A stretch of 64,000 bases of DNA from Durusdinium trenchii (Eukaryota; Sar; Dinophyceae; Suessiales; Symbiodiniaceae). A program made the position numbers and the translations under genes. Location: NCBI GenBank assembly GCA_963970005.1, contig CAXAMN010004002.1, forward strand, positions 332,182 through 396,181, read 5' to 3'. The notes beneath the pieces are model-generated. The model saw nothing but the letters and a program-made list of their open reading frames with translations, ran no database searches and was not told where the DNA came from. This document shows positions 12,121-23,000 of this stretch, one piece after another. Position 1 is the first letter of the stretch; each line of letters starts with the position of its first letter.

Positions 12121-12679
12121 TTAGTCGCGCAGGCGCACAGCGGCCTGATTGACCAGTTGATAGGGTCATTGTTCGAGCCAATCAATATCTAGCAATGTGT
12201 CACAAAAAGCATCAAAAAAGCCTGAGCAACCGGTTTTGGTCAAGTGCCCAAAAAGGAAAGCCGGTGGAGACCAAAAAATGGTTCCTGCAAAATCACATGA
12301 TGTTTACATTTAAAGGACTTTAAAGCTTCTTCGCATCCATCATGTATGTTTCAAAATCAGGATCCAAACCAAAACTACCACGCGGCCTGATCTTGAAAAG
12401 CCAACGTCTAAAAACTTCATGCCTCTGCAGCAATGTGCATGTGTCACGCCTGCGATTGGCCCAAAAGTCTGGCAAAACCGTATTTATCCCAAACGGGTCG
12501 TAGGGCAAAATCACTTGTCCCAAAAATTATATATATATATAAATGAACATCCAAAAGTGCAGCATCTGCTCATATTTTGGGCGGCCATTCAGGTACTAGG
12601 GCCTTACTGGGCTTTAGACAGTCTTTGCGGGGCGTTGCTGTCATGAAGGAGTTTAATGACCCTCGTTCATTCTTTTATT

Positions 12680-13549
12680 CTACCCACAAGCCTTAAGCTC
12701 ACACTTGCAGAAGAGTTTGTGCGTTGGCCACGCTTCTCTTTGGCAGCTAACGCTACAATACCAAACCTTCTGGCAGCCTCCACAGCGCTTGCTGCTCTCC
12801 GACGAAGCACCACAACCCTCACGGCAACACTTGGGAATGGACCACTCCACAGTTTGTTCATAGCCGCTGGCCCATAAGCAGTCTGCTGCTGAGTAGCTTT
12901 GTGGAAACAATGCGCCGGACATTTTTCGAGCAACTCCCCATCGAGCCAATGAGACCTCTTGGCAAATTGGTCTGAATTTCTTCAGCACCTCCAATATGTG
13001 ATCTTCTTCCCATGCTGAAACAATAAATACCCCAGTCGCTGAAATCTGGTTGATTCCAAAATGGAGCTGTTGCAATTCGCAGCTCAATGCGCTCTTCGGT
13101 GAGATAAATTCCACATTGTGAAGGAGTTCACGAAGGACGAGACTATCAAACATCTTAGAGAAGGGTAGTTCCGGTGAAGGAAAGTGAGCAGAGAATCTCA
13201 ACGCACGGTCACAAAAGGAATGAGCCCCGGAAGCTACCCTTTGCACTTCCAAGCTCGATGTCGGACGAAAGTGAGATTCCCTCCAGTTCATGAATTCTGT
13301 AATCAGTGAGGATCTCTCGTTTCGCAGTAGCCGAGCAAAGTGGTCCAAGATCATGGGGAAACCCTTATAGTCCGCCAGGTTTGAGGTGAGAATCACATCA
13401 AAGGGCATCTGACATTGGAACTTCATCACATCCCCAACATGGAACTGAAAGGATGCTTTCAGTGGAACGACCTGCAGGCCATCTTTGCCATTGAAGACTC
13501 TGTGTGAGCTCGTCAGACCGAGCATGCAATCGAACAAATATGCATATCT
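12680..13549 (-). CDS. MYND zinc-finger C-terminal exon
   Basis: The frame follows an acceptor at about 13,550 (GTACAG) and runs about 290 codons to TAG at 12,680. The first half (DVILTSNLADYKGFPMILDH, then ARLLRNERSSLITEFMNWRE) continues the DUF4470-type region. The last 45 residues are a MYND zinc finger with the spacing C-x4-C, C-x2-C, Y-C-x3-C-Q, H-x3-C-x-C (for example RCGGCQKVWYCSVSCQREAW). MYND fingers bind proline-rich peptides and usually act in protein recruitment. Together with the 5' exon the protein would be about 620 residues. It appears intact and is probably a host gene. Confidence 0.65.
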   Translation of the reverse strand, partial: RYAYLFDCMLGLTSSHRVFNGKDGLQVVPLKASFQFHVGDVMKFQCQMPFDVILTSNLADYKGFPMILDHFARLLRNERSSLITEFMNWRESHFRPTSSLEVQRVASGAHSFCDRALRFSAHFPSPELPFSKMFDSLVLRELLHNVEFISPKSALSCELQQLHFGINQISATGVFIVSAWEEDHILEVLKKFRPICQEVSLARWGVARKMSGALFPQSYSAADCLWASGYEQTVEWSIPKCCREGCGASSESSKRCGGCQKVWYCSVSCQREAWPTHKLFCKCELKACG

Positions 13550-13689
13550 GTACCCAAACGAAATAAAAACGAAACAAAAATGGTTCTAGAAAAAACACAA
13601 AAAGAATAAAGACTATAACTTCTTAACCCACAACCGCATATGACATAGCAAACATAATGTGTATTCTGTGATGTGTTCAAGAATTTGCA

Positions 13690-14699
13690 CGGGCCTCTCC
13701 TAGCATTGAGCGAAGCATCCCCAGCATCTTTTGGCCCAAGCAAACCTGGTGCCCTTTGTCTGGAAGATGCCTGCTCTCTTGGGTCAGATCTTGCAAGAAA
13801 TAACCGCGGAATGGCAAGCTGCCTGGATGCACTGCCTTCTCAGGATGACACATGGTGGGATTCCATGTCAAATTCCTGATCTTCGCCTCACATTTTTGCA
13901 AGGTTTTGGTCCGGAAGTACTGCTGAGTGCAGGAATTCCACCTGCCAAGCAGCCTACAACAGTCCACTTTCATGCAAGAGGTTTTGGATTTCTCAAGCCA
14001 CTGAGGTTCAGTCCCGGGAGGCAACTGGCGCCAGTACTGAAGGGTCTCACACACCAATGAGGTTGATTCTGCATCTAGTTTCACGTTGCCACATGACCAT
14101 GGGGCACCCACCACCATCCTCTCCAACAGAGTGTCAAGTGCAGCCCGCAGCATGCTGGCATGCTCCTGACTGATTCTAGCCGAGTACCACAAGGCAATCA
14201 CCAGTTCAATGCTATCCTTGGAACTGTGTTGAAATGTTGCGCCATCCAGCAACAGTGCAAACAGCACGTTTCGGGCCACGACGCGGGGGTCACTGTCATT
14301 CAGGAAGAATTCAACCTCTTGGAACTGCTTTGTTGCAGCTTTCAGCTGGCTACATGTGTAAAGAACGTGCCGGAGATCCCCACTCGCGACTGACAACACG
14401 GAAGCAACTGGCTGGTCTTGATGATGTTTCAACAAATTGATGGCAGGAGTGTTGCCAAAAGGGTGCCAGTATTCGTCCATGCTGTCACCTTTGGATATCC
14501 TCGTCTTCTCACGCACACAAGAAATCAATGAGATGTTTATCTTGCCACGTTTCAAGATGATCTCTTGGTGGTGTCCCAATGTGTCCAAAGGATCCAAAGC
14601 CACAGCAGTTCTCAACAGACTTATCCTCATCTCTCCATTCTGCGACTCCGCTGCTTTCAACAGTTTTGGTACCTGCTCTGGCCCAAAGGCATGCGCCAT
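13690..14699 (-). CDS. DUF4470-like region, N-terminal exon of a MYND gene
   Basis: The open frame starts at ATG 14,699 (MAHAFGPEQVPKLLKAAES). Residues about 80-190 match the DUF4470 pattern: a head with GNTPAINLL, then SVASGDLRHVLYTCS, then VEFFLNDSDPRVVARNVLFA. In known families this module sits with MYND zinc fingers in proteins of mostly unknown role. The frame ends at a stop (13,677) just beyond GEARAN. An intron of roughly 130-150 bases then leads to the second exon at 13,549, which begins after CAG and continues with YAYLFDCMLGL. I place the exon end near 13,690, but the donor is not certain. The gene is transcribed toward the left. Confidence 0.6.
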
Positions 14700-14799
14700 T
14701 GCGAGGTTCAGCCACCTCTTTCACATGAAAAGCGTGGTTTTCAACCTTTCTCGAAATGCTCAAGGAAAAGTTGCACCAAGTGCATGTTTCCATGCGAAT

Positions 14800-17700
14800 C
14801 TATGGCGGATACATTTCTACATCGAGGTTCGGTTCCAAACAAACGCGCCTGCATCCTGCTGGATAGATTTGAAGTGAAGCTATTAGTCATCTATGATTGG
14901 CCTCTGTCTTTGTGCTTGCCAACAATGAATCCTTATTCAGTGCCCGGCAAAGGAAAGCTATATGCTGGGAAAGCTATTTCTGCGACCTGCATTGGGATGG
15001 CCCCGCCCTTTGAAGGAGAACCCGACAAGATTTAGCTCTTGGGAACCGCCAGGACCGCCAGGTGAATTCCTCGCAAAAAGGAATACAAAATTAAAAAATG
15101 AAATTCCGCTGATGAACCGACGGTGACAATCCTTTTTGTGCAAAATGTAAATAGATGCAAATGTGTACACCAAGCGTGATTTGGGCTATGGAACAAAAGC
15201 GGTGGTACCATTTTGGTGGGCGATTACCACCTATTCCAGTTGATGGATGGTCTGAACAAACCAGGTTTGCTCCATCGCCGAATGGACCGCCAATGAAACG
15301 ATGCTGTCTTCGCGGCAAGCAACATGACCTGTGATGGTTTATGTTTATGTTCATGGTCCAGACTCTCGAAACCTGTGCAGTGGTCATTGTAATCCCCATC
15401 CCATCAACCAAAGAAAGGCCTTTCCACATACCCGTAAAATGACCAACAGCGACCTTCATCCATCATCATTGTAATATATTATATAACCATCTGTAAATCT
15501 ACGTCTGTGAAATCAAAGCACGCACGTACTGGAAAACAAAGTCATACGGCCGGTCACAATGCTACGGTTCCGAAGCGACCATGAAAAGGTGAAAGCCAGG
15601 TCGTCCAACAAAGCAGGTCGTCCATTTGACCTATAGCAGCAGTTTGCGGTCTGCTAGGAGGAAGCAAAACAGAAGGACTGTGAAGTTGAGACTATGTTTG
15701 ACAGGCATGTGAGAAAGGATGTTTTTCTCATGTGATGATACCGCAAGAAGAAGAAAACGATTAGAAGAAAACGACGATAAAGAAGAGATCCTTTCTAGCT
15801 GGAGCCAGGGGGCGGCCGTGGGGTCACCCGTTGGCAGAGATTGCAGCTACATAGACATAGTTGTGACCGGATTTCTTCTTGGGAAGGAGCCAGAAGGAAG
15901 CCGTGCGGTCGCCCACCTGGATGCTGGTGGAAATATAACAGCTAGGCGGTTTTCACAGTTGTCACTGACCTTTTCTTTTGTTTTGCCCTTACCTGGGGCA
16001 CACGCGAACATCCCTCGGGTCGAAGGGGCACTGTCACCTGGTCCTTTACCTTTTGAATGAGATTTCGTGCAGACACAGTGCAGACTTCGTGGCGGGCACA
16101 GCACTTTTGTGGTCCTCTGCAGATTTTCGTGGCGAGCCGCTTCAGCTGCTAACATGGCAGCCGCACATTTTTTTGGACGAGTCGAGGCGCTGTGTGTGCA
16201 GGTTGTGCACAAGTCACCTTAAGCTGGTGAAGGAGTGAGATGCGTGCCAGGCAAAAGGAAACCAGAAAACAAAGCCCCAAAACACAAACACAACCCCACC
16301 AAAGCCGCCGGGAAGGTTCGTACCTCAGGATGGCTGAGTAAGCCAAAAGGAGTGGTGAAACTGTGTGAGACTAGGGGCTGTGAATTCATCCCTTGCGCTC
16401 AGTACGTCATTTCCAGGCACGCCGCTGCTTCTTTACCATCTTTGCCCTCGAGGTGAATACACTGCACCACGGCTGACAAGATTAACTCATTCTTCATATG
16501 GTGAGCAAAGGAAGCGACAGGCTTTGTTGTGAAAACACAGTAGCAACGCGTCCTTTTCGGTCCCGCTCCTTGAGCCAAAGTTACAGTCATTCATAGACTG
16601 TCTCCAAAAGTCCTCTAAGCTTCTCTGAAGCTCACCCACTCTTCTTGAAAGAGTACATGACTACACCTAGTCATCTCCAAACTACACAAAACTACACAAG
16701 GCTATCTCAAACAGTCTCCAAAGACATCGTGCTCTACCAAAAGGTTCTCTAAACAGTTCCTAGCCACAAGTTGCCACTTCAAACATCCTCCTGCTAAGGT
16801 GGTCTAAGGTCAAACGCAAAAAGGGCACAGACCTCCACTCAGCTCCAACCCCAAGCACTCCAAAAACGAAAATTCCCTTAAAAAAACAAGCACTAGGTGA
16901 GCCATACGCTGTACACGTGCGCTGCACGCTACTTTTCACACCCCTTCTTGGGTCGCCTAGGGCTACCTGCCTTCTTCTTCTGTCGTCTTCTCTTCTTCTG
17001 TTCGTTTTCTTGGAGCAACTAAGGATCAGACATCACAACTAAGATCCAAACTTCTGCCCTCAACGGTGATCTCAATGACATCAATCCAGAGGTAAACTCG
17101 AGCTCAACCCAAGCCAAACTCCAGATCCATCAAAGAATCAACTTCGACCCTCAACCAACACGCAATCGACCAAGGACAAACGTGTAAAGAGGATCTCTCA
17201 GAGGTGGGTCATGGAATCTCATGGGAAGATTCCTTCTCTCAATGACCCGTAAACCCTCATCATCGAGATCCTCAAAAGCACAAGGCTTTTAAGGACAACT
17301 TACCTGTCAGCTCAGGAAGCAAAAAGGTGATCTAGGGTTACCCTGCCGCGCAAACCTCCGACCTCAAGACCTGACAAGTTCACAAAGTTGGACTCAACTG
17401 CAAAAGATGAAACCCCACAAGATGACCTAGGCACAAACTTGCAATGAACATGGTTGCCAACAAGCACAAGTGAACTTGCAAGAAACTCGCTGAAAGCTAA
17501 ACCTGCGATGAACAGAGCTCCAAGCAACTGCGCAAGACATCACAAGAAACTCTCTAGAGGTTACCTGGCCATGAACTGGGTTCCAAACGTCCTGAATCAA
17601 GTGAACTCGTCTTGCCACAGCAAACTCAAACTCTAAGATCGCAAACCCTTTGCCACACTGCACGTGTCTAATTCCACCTGCCTTTCCGATCTTCCTTTCT

Positions 17701-18060
17701 CTTTCTGTTTCTTTCTGACTCTTGCTTTCTCTTGCTTTCTTTCTTTCCTTTCTCAAATCTCCACATCTTCCACTGAAAAAGGAATCTTCAAGCCTTCAAC
17801 TCAGTAAGAAACAAAACAAGATGGCCTCCAATCAAATTCTCCATGAATTCAACCTGACATATCACGTTCAATCCAAGCGTGCCTCAAGTCAAGGTCAAGC
17901 CAAGGTTGCAATCATGGTGCTCGTGGCTCTCTCGAAGACCAAAAGAAACAAGTAAACACAGAAAAGATAACGCCATTTCTTTTCGTGGTGCGTGACGTAG
18001 GAGTTTCTTCTTCACTCCTCCAGGGTGCGAAGATGGCCATTCAAAAATCACAACAGTCCC
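14800..18060. other. Gene-poor region
   Basis: No coding segment in this stretch is convincing. It contains a plus-strand C/A-rich part from about 16,600 to 17,600, a polypyrimidine tract at 17,683-17,760, and at 16,569-16,579 (minus strand) the 11-mer TTTGGCTCAAG, which equals the end of the dinoflagellate spliced leader. It may be partly the downstream flank of the gag-like element that follows. Confidence 0.4.
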
Positions 18061-18078
18061 CTTGATCAACAGATCAGC

Positions 18079-18726
18079 TCAAATCGTTGGATCTTCAGGG
18101 ATCCAGCTCTCCGGGACAGTAGGGTATTGTCCATTTTCTAATCGCGTTCTTTTGAAGCCTGGAGCGACAGCACGGTCGCGCTCCATGCCCGTGGTGCCAA
18201 GGGTAGCTGGAGCACTTGCTGGCGCAACCGGCGCAAGCGGTGGCTGTGGCAGGTTCGTCCCCCGGATACGGCGCACCGGATCTGTCCCACCAACTCCACC
18301 AAAGGCAGCAGGAATCCCAGTCGAATGTCCTGCTCCTCCTGCCGGGGTCGGATGAGACGGGGACATCGGAGGAACTGCCGCAGAAGACGCTTGTCCTCCA
18401 CCAGTCGCGACACGCTCCATTGCCAACTTTTGGCCTGCGACCAACTCCTTCAATAGGCCATTGCATTCCTTCTGGTTCTCGTTCATGGCAACAATCCCCT
18501 CATAGGTGTGCTGGGCGGCCTCCAGGATCTTTCCGGCAACAACACTGGTCTCCCCCACCAATTTGCCTTGACTTAACAAGTGCTCCTTGATGGAGATGTT
18601 GCTCACTTTGCCAGATCCTGATAATTGCCATGTGGCATTCTCGATGCTCTTGGCGGTTCCCTTCAAAACACCAGTGGCTGGCCCCACTGAATCACCAGTC
18701 ACTTTTATGTGCGCTGCCAATGCCAA
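18079..18726 (-). CDS. Gag-like hypothetical protein, second part
   Basis: This frame overlaps the preceding one by 22 bases and continues it: a helical segment (HLLSQGKLVGETSVVAGKIL), then a Gly/Pro/Ala-rich linker and a basic tail ending WIPEDPTI. There is no ATG at its start (it opens with TTG), which supports a frameshifted continuation of the upstream frame over a separate gene. Confidence 0.4.
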   Translation of the reverse strand: MALAAHIKVTGDSVGPATGVLKGTAKSIENATWQLSGSGKVSNISIKEHLLSQGKLVGETSVVAGKILEAAQHTYEGIVAMNENQKECNGLLKELVAGQKLAMERVATGGGQASSAAVPPMSPSHPTPAGGAGHSTGIPAAFGGVGGTDPVRRIRGTNLPQPPLAPVAPASAPATLGTTGMERDRAVAPGFKRTRLENGQYPTVPESWIPEDPTI

Positions 18727-19433
18727 CAGTCCTCCGACGTCTTGACCATGGAAGCTTGTTGAGCCTCCACCTTTGGGTTCAAAACTCCGGATGCCTCAGA
18801 CATTTGGCTGGCCGCTTCCTGGATCTTGGCGACAACGGACGACAACTGTCCAAAGCGGTTTGTCGCCCACACCAAAGTGTCCAAAAGTGTCTCGACTTTC
18901 AGTTCCCCTGATGGAACCGGCATTGGATCGCTCATGCTTGCTGTTCCTGTTTCTGATCGATCGGGTTCCAAGTTCTGCAAGCTGACGAGTTTTTCAAAAT
19001 AACTCCATGCGAGCATGCTGGCCCCTGCCCTCAGATGAAATAGTCGAGTTTCACAATCCGCCAATTCTTGGCGGAGTTCCACCAAGCTCTTGCCAGAGCA
19101 GGATATCAGTCCTTCCTCCAACGGAGCAGAAGGAATGATATCATTGGCATCTTGTCCGGTGGTGGATTCAATACCAGACAACTCGGTGATCAACCGCTTC
19201 AGGAGATAAATGAACCTCTCCTGATTTGACCCCGCATTATGCCACCGAGTCTCGACCCGGAAATCATTCAAGGCGCTCCCTTCGATCAAGGTGGATGAAA
19301 ACTCGTTCGAAAACTGACAATCCGACAGCTCCTGGGGTCCAACCGTCAAAAGGTCACGTCCAGGGAAGAACACCACCGAATCACGTTCCGAAGCTGGGCC
19401 ACGTGCGCTGGTTGCGGCGGCCATGATCCACAA
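18705..19433 (-). CDS. Gag-like hypothetical protein, first part
   Basis: The 242-codon minus-strand frame starts MWIMAAATSARGPASERD. It is mostly helical in character, with heptad-like spacing in the second half (LDTLVWATNRFGQLSSVVAK). There is no zinc knuckle and no family that I can name with confidence. It ends at 18,705, where the next frame (18,726 downward) takes over. The two frames read as one protein if a single-base shift is allowed. Position next to copia-like pol sequence suggests a retrotransposon gag, but the order (pol upstream of gag) would then require two elements or a rearrangement. Confidence 0.4.
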   Translation of the reverse strand: MWIMAAATSARGPASERDSVVFFPGRDLLTVGPQELSDCQFSNEFSSTLIEGSALNDFRVETRWHNAGSNQERFIYLLKRLITELSGIESTTGQDANDIIPSAPLEEGLISCSGKSLVELRQELADCETRLFHLRAGASMLAWSYFEKLVSLQNLEPDRSETGTASMSDPMPVPSGELKVETLLDTLVWATNRFGQLSSVVAKIQEAASQMSEASGVLNPKVEAQQASMVKTSEDCWHWQRT

Positions 19434-20620
19434 AGCGTATCAAAGAGCAAGAAAGCGTGCGAAAGGCGTGCGATCGTTCGATCAGGCAGCTTGAGATTGG
19501 ACAGTATCAGGTTTCCAAACTTGCAAAAACTCACAAAACAAGTTCAAACCACAAACCAAGCTTTCCAGATGACTACACATAGACATCGAACAGCCAAGAA
19601 TCTTCCACACTCAAAAAAAGTCAAAAAGCTGAAAAACAAAGCAAACAAAACACATCTGTTCCACATGTCTCACAGCCAAATCCAACTCAAGCTACTATCG
19701 CTCTAGTCGTCTCCAACTGCAAACATGCAAAAACTCCAAAACAATCAAACACAAAACATGCTCAACAATCAAGTCCCGCTCAAGCAACTATTGCTCTAGG
19801 TCCACTCAACTGCAAACATGCAAAACTCGAAAACCTTCTCTGCGCGTAGAACGCTTTCAAGTTCACTCGGTTTCTGGCCTCGTCTCCGCTTTCACCGTGG
19901 AAGAATCCCTGTCCTTTGAAAGAAAAACGGCTGCGGGCGTCTATCAGTTCACCTCAGACAAGTCAAAGTGCAAGTAGGAAAAACAGTACGGCATCTCGAT
20001 TTCCTTAGGAAAGAGGTAGCTATCCGGAAAGTCGGTCAAGCAAAACTGGATTCCAAGGCTCCTGCTGTCAAAACATCTTCATCAAGAACCAACATTTCAC
20101 ACGCACAAGAAACTTGAAAACAAATGCACAAGACAGCTTTGAGCAATTTCACAGTGAATGCTTCCAATCCAGATTCCAAACTGCACAACTGCACATGCAC
20201 CCAATTCTGCGAAACTCAAAACAGTTTAGTCTCGAACAGAAGGCTCCTAGATCAACAAGAAACAGTCCTCCTACACCTCCGAACCTAGTCGGACCTCAAC
20301 GACTGCTCTCGGACACGTCCTTCCACTAAAGTTCGATCAACGTGACAAGAGGTTCCAAATCTCCATGCTACCAAGACAAAGCAAAACGAAACTCTTCCGA
20401 ACTCATCCGGACGGATCCGGACACAGACGGACAACAACGGAAACACACAAAACAGATTCAGAAACTCTCCCAAGTCAAAATACATCTCGAAAAACTGTTC
20501 AAACTTCAGCAGGCACAATGCCCAAAGCTTCCGTCACCTCTCCGATCCCCAACGGACGAAAAATGCAAGAAACACGCGCGATGAGCACAATCCCCTTCTC
20601 GAACTGAACGTGCACCGATC
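19434..20620. other. C/A-rich spacer between pol remnant and gag-like ORF
   Basis: No gene is visible. The plus strand is rich in CAAA and AACTC words, and a roughly 98-base segment is imperfectly duplicated (about 19,683-19,741 and 19,780-19,838, sharing CAACTGCAAACATGCAAAA). Its place between the end of pol and the start of a gag-like frame on the minus strand would suit an LTR and leader. I could not find a second copy of it in the window, so I leave it unassigned. Confidence 0.3.
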
Positions 20621-20629
20621 GGAAGTTCG

Positions 20630-21574
20630 TCGTCATCGGTGTCTCGGGACAAGCCCCTCAACAACGCTGCCTTATCTTCATCCAAACCAGGTACAAGTTC
20701 TAAAGCATTGCAAAGGTTCAGCCACATCTCAATGAGCTTGCAACTTTTCGTGAGACCGTCGGACAGGTTGGAAACACCTTCCAGTGTTCCAAGGTCAAGC
20801 GACGTCGTCGATGGAGGTACTTCACATAATGCGCTCGCAGTTCCATGTGCTTGACACGTCGAAGCAAACCCTCCATGGTAGAAATGGAAATAGCCGCTTT
20901 CCCATCGTTGAATAAATGCAACTTCATGCTTCCTGTGGTCTTGGCCGGCATGCCCATCTTGTGGTCTCGATCAGCATCCCCAGAGCTACAAGTTCTTTGC
21001 CAGCCTCCGCGACGGCGATCGCTTCTGCTTCTGCAGACGACAACGCGGGAACCTCCTGTCTCCCACTAAAACACTTCAAACAGCATCCACGCCAAGAAAT
21101 CACAGCACCAGACACGCTGGCCACATTCCATGATGCATCACAAAAAACCTAAGGACCCCTTCTTCTCAAAACGGGTGAACTAGCAGGCATCTGCTGCACA
21201 AAATGCAAATGACCCCTCAACCAGCTGCAAAGACAAATACATAGGGCTTCGACTGGAACCTACTCAAAAACCCGACAGGAAAAGCAAGGTCTGCCCTGGA
21301 GAGCGCTGCCCACACGAGTTGTCCTGAGACCCTACGGTGGCGCTCGGCTTCCGTGGCGGACAGTTCAGAAGTCCCGAACTTTTCCTCTGCGTCTTTCAGC
21401 AGCTCCTCCAGTTTGGTCTGACCGGGTGGATTCTTTGAAGTTTCTCCTCCCATTTCACAAAGATGCCTTCCATGTAACTGCAAATCGTGCGGCCTGAGAA
21501 TTCCAGAAGTCCTCTCTGCCCGGACGAATAGCACACCAAACTCGACTCTGACAGCAACCTGTGGCATGCCAAGT
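20630..21574 (-). pseudogene. Ty1/copia-like pol remnant: RT end and RNase H
   Basis: Read on the minus strand, 21,390-21,240 encodes the end of a copia-type reverse transcriptase (RRVSGQLVWAALSRADLAFP, then LSRFQSKP). Further on, about 21,140-20,940 encodes copia RNase H with the catalytic Asp in FCDASW, then SVSGAVISWRG and LSSAEAEAIAVAEAGKEL carrying the catalytic Glu. About 20,870-20,800 has RVKHMELRAHYVKYLHRR, and 20,790-20,630 has the terminal SNLSDGLTK motif. Frames change between these blocks, so the gene is broken. The sequence is interrupted at 21,587 by retroelement copy A; its upstream continuation is at 32,657-32,720. Gag and integrase are not visible in order. Confidence 0.65.
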
Positions 21575-21587
21575 CCAAGGTACACTT
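21575..21587. repeat. Target-site duplication of copy A (3' side)
   Basis: CCAAGGTACACTT on the plus strand is repeated at 32,644-32,656. The last two bases overlap the T run that represents the A tail, so the certain length is 11 bp. Confidence 0.8.
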
Positions 21588-22359
21588 TTTTCCCACGAGT
21601 ACGGACGCCGTGTGGGCATGGTGCCCAGGTCATCGTTTAAGGAAGGGAAGAAAAGACAGATGGTGGAGAAAGGAACGAAGACCCCAAAAAACAACCCAAA
21701 AACCAAACACCCAAGCCCGCAGGCCGACTCCACCATCTTGTAGTCTTCCCTATACACTAGGTGAAACGTGTGAGACTGAGACTAGTGACAACTAGTGGGC
21801 CTGAATTCGCAAAAGAAGTGGACTGCAGCGCAAGCTGTGTTCTTGGAAAGCCGCCTAGAAGGCTTCAAACGGACTTTCCTTACCAAGTGTTGGTGACCAG
21901 CGGCCACACCACAGTGTGGCAAAACAAGGTCACTTTGCAGGTCAGGTGTCTCGCAATGCTCCAGCAGTGGTTACAATCAGGCCAACCGAAAGTGCGAAGA
22001 TCTAAGCAGCAATCCATGGAAAAAACTATACTTGCAGCACAACCCGTTCAACCGATGGCGCATACAAGGTCAGTCACATGCTGTCAGACAGAATTCAATT
22101 ACGGCGGCAATTCCCAGCGAGAGAAGCCTGCAGCTAAGGGTGAATCGGGCACCACCTCCCCGTGGGGAGGCAGACCCAACACCCTTCGGCACTCAACGGT
22201 GCCAAAGAGGGGATGTCACTTGAGTCTGTGCGGCGCTGTTTGATGGCAAAAGGTGAAAGGTGCGTGCAAGGCCCGTGTGAAACCTGTGAAACATTGAGCT
22301 CTCCTAGCATGATATCTGTACCTCTTTGTACAAAATTGGCAATGTCGGACATCAACAGC

Positions 22360-22375
22360 GGGAACTAAGGTTCCC
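22360..22375 (-). repeat. CCTTAG hairpin, 3' region of copy A
   Basis: GGGAA, loop CCTTAG, TTCCC on the minus strand. Same as 34,636-34,651 in copy B. Confidence 0.8.
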
Positions 22376-22424
22376 CCTGGGCATCCTTCATTGCCACTAT
22401 CTACCACCCGCCGTGTAGGAACGC

Positions 22425-22438
22425 AGAACTGAGGTTCT
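22425..22438 (-). repeat. Hairpin with CCTCAG loop, 3' region of copy A
   Basis: AGAA, loop CCTCAG, TTCT on the minus strand. Copy B has CCTTAG at the equivalent place (34,573-34,586), so this is a one-base change in the loop. Confidence 0.7.
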
Positions 22439-22924
22439 CGCTCCTATCGGCTCACTTCGCAGCGGATGGCGAGAAGAGGTCATGGTTCTACTTGGTGTCT
22501 GTGCATTTTGCTTGCCATATATGCCTGGAAATCCTCCTTTTCCAATGCCAAACCTGGCACTCGGCTCCACTCACTGCTCACGTCGCACTTGCTTCTCTCT
22601 TGGCTCTGAAGCGTAGCTTCGTTGAGGCTGGTCCCAGATAGTTTGTGTCGCCCAAGGTCGTTTGCGTTATGGTCATCAAATGCTATGGTGTCGAAAACTT
22701 GCATCTCGAGGCGACCACGACCCGCAGCATTTGACACCGAAACCAGTGACCGACCACTGTGTCTGGCAGGTGGATGATTTGCTGTTGTCGACATCACCGC
22801 CACGCCGAGATCCTTCTCTATCCGACAGCCTCTGAGCGCTTACTCCATGCATAACGGAAGGCAACTATGGTTGGTGACTCGTGTTGAGGAGTGCTGATTC
22901 GCAGTTGCTGGCCTACTCCGGACC

Positions 22925-22938
22925 CGAGCTAAGGCTCG
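22925..22938 (-). repeat. CCTTAG hairpin, just after LRR gene 2 (copy A)
   Basis: CGAG, loop CCTTAG, CTCG on the minus strand, extendable to 12 positions with one mismatch through TCTGGGTG and GGTCCGGA. Equivalent to 34,062-34,091 in copy B. Confidence 0.75.
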
Positions 22939-23000
22939 CACCCAGACCCTTACAAAATTGATAGCGGGGCCACGACAGCTGTGGATGGAGGAATGATCTT

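Larger units (their letters stand above)
21592..22990 (-). other. Noncoding 3' region of copy A
   Basis: This 1.4-kb stretch lies between the LRR gene 2 stop and the A tail, and is collinear with 34,008-35,418 of copy B. It contains three CCTTAG-type hairpins (22,360, 22,425 and 22,925). It ends with the conserved terminal block whose minus-strand text is GATGACCTGGGCACC and, 25 bases on, CCGTACTCGTGG followed by A residues. No conserved reading frame is evident except for the short terminal block. Confidence 0.6.

Noticed and set aside
17683..17760. Polypyrimidine tract as a strong splice acceptor region
   Set aside because: There is no coding frame on the plus strand downstream that it could serve; it is kept only as a compositional remark.
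20010..20024. TTTC-CTTAG-GAAA near 20,010
   Set aside because: The stem is four pairs only and the loop is offset by one base; it lies outside any identified element and is likely chance.
19434..20620. LTR of a copia element
   Set aside because: Position would fit, but no second copy, no TG...CA ends and no primer-binding site could be identified.
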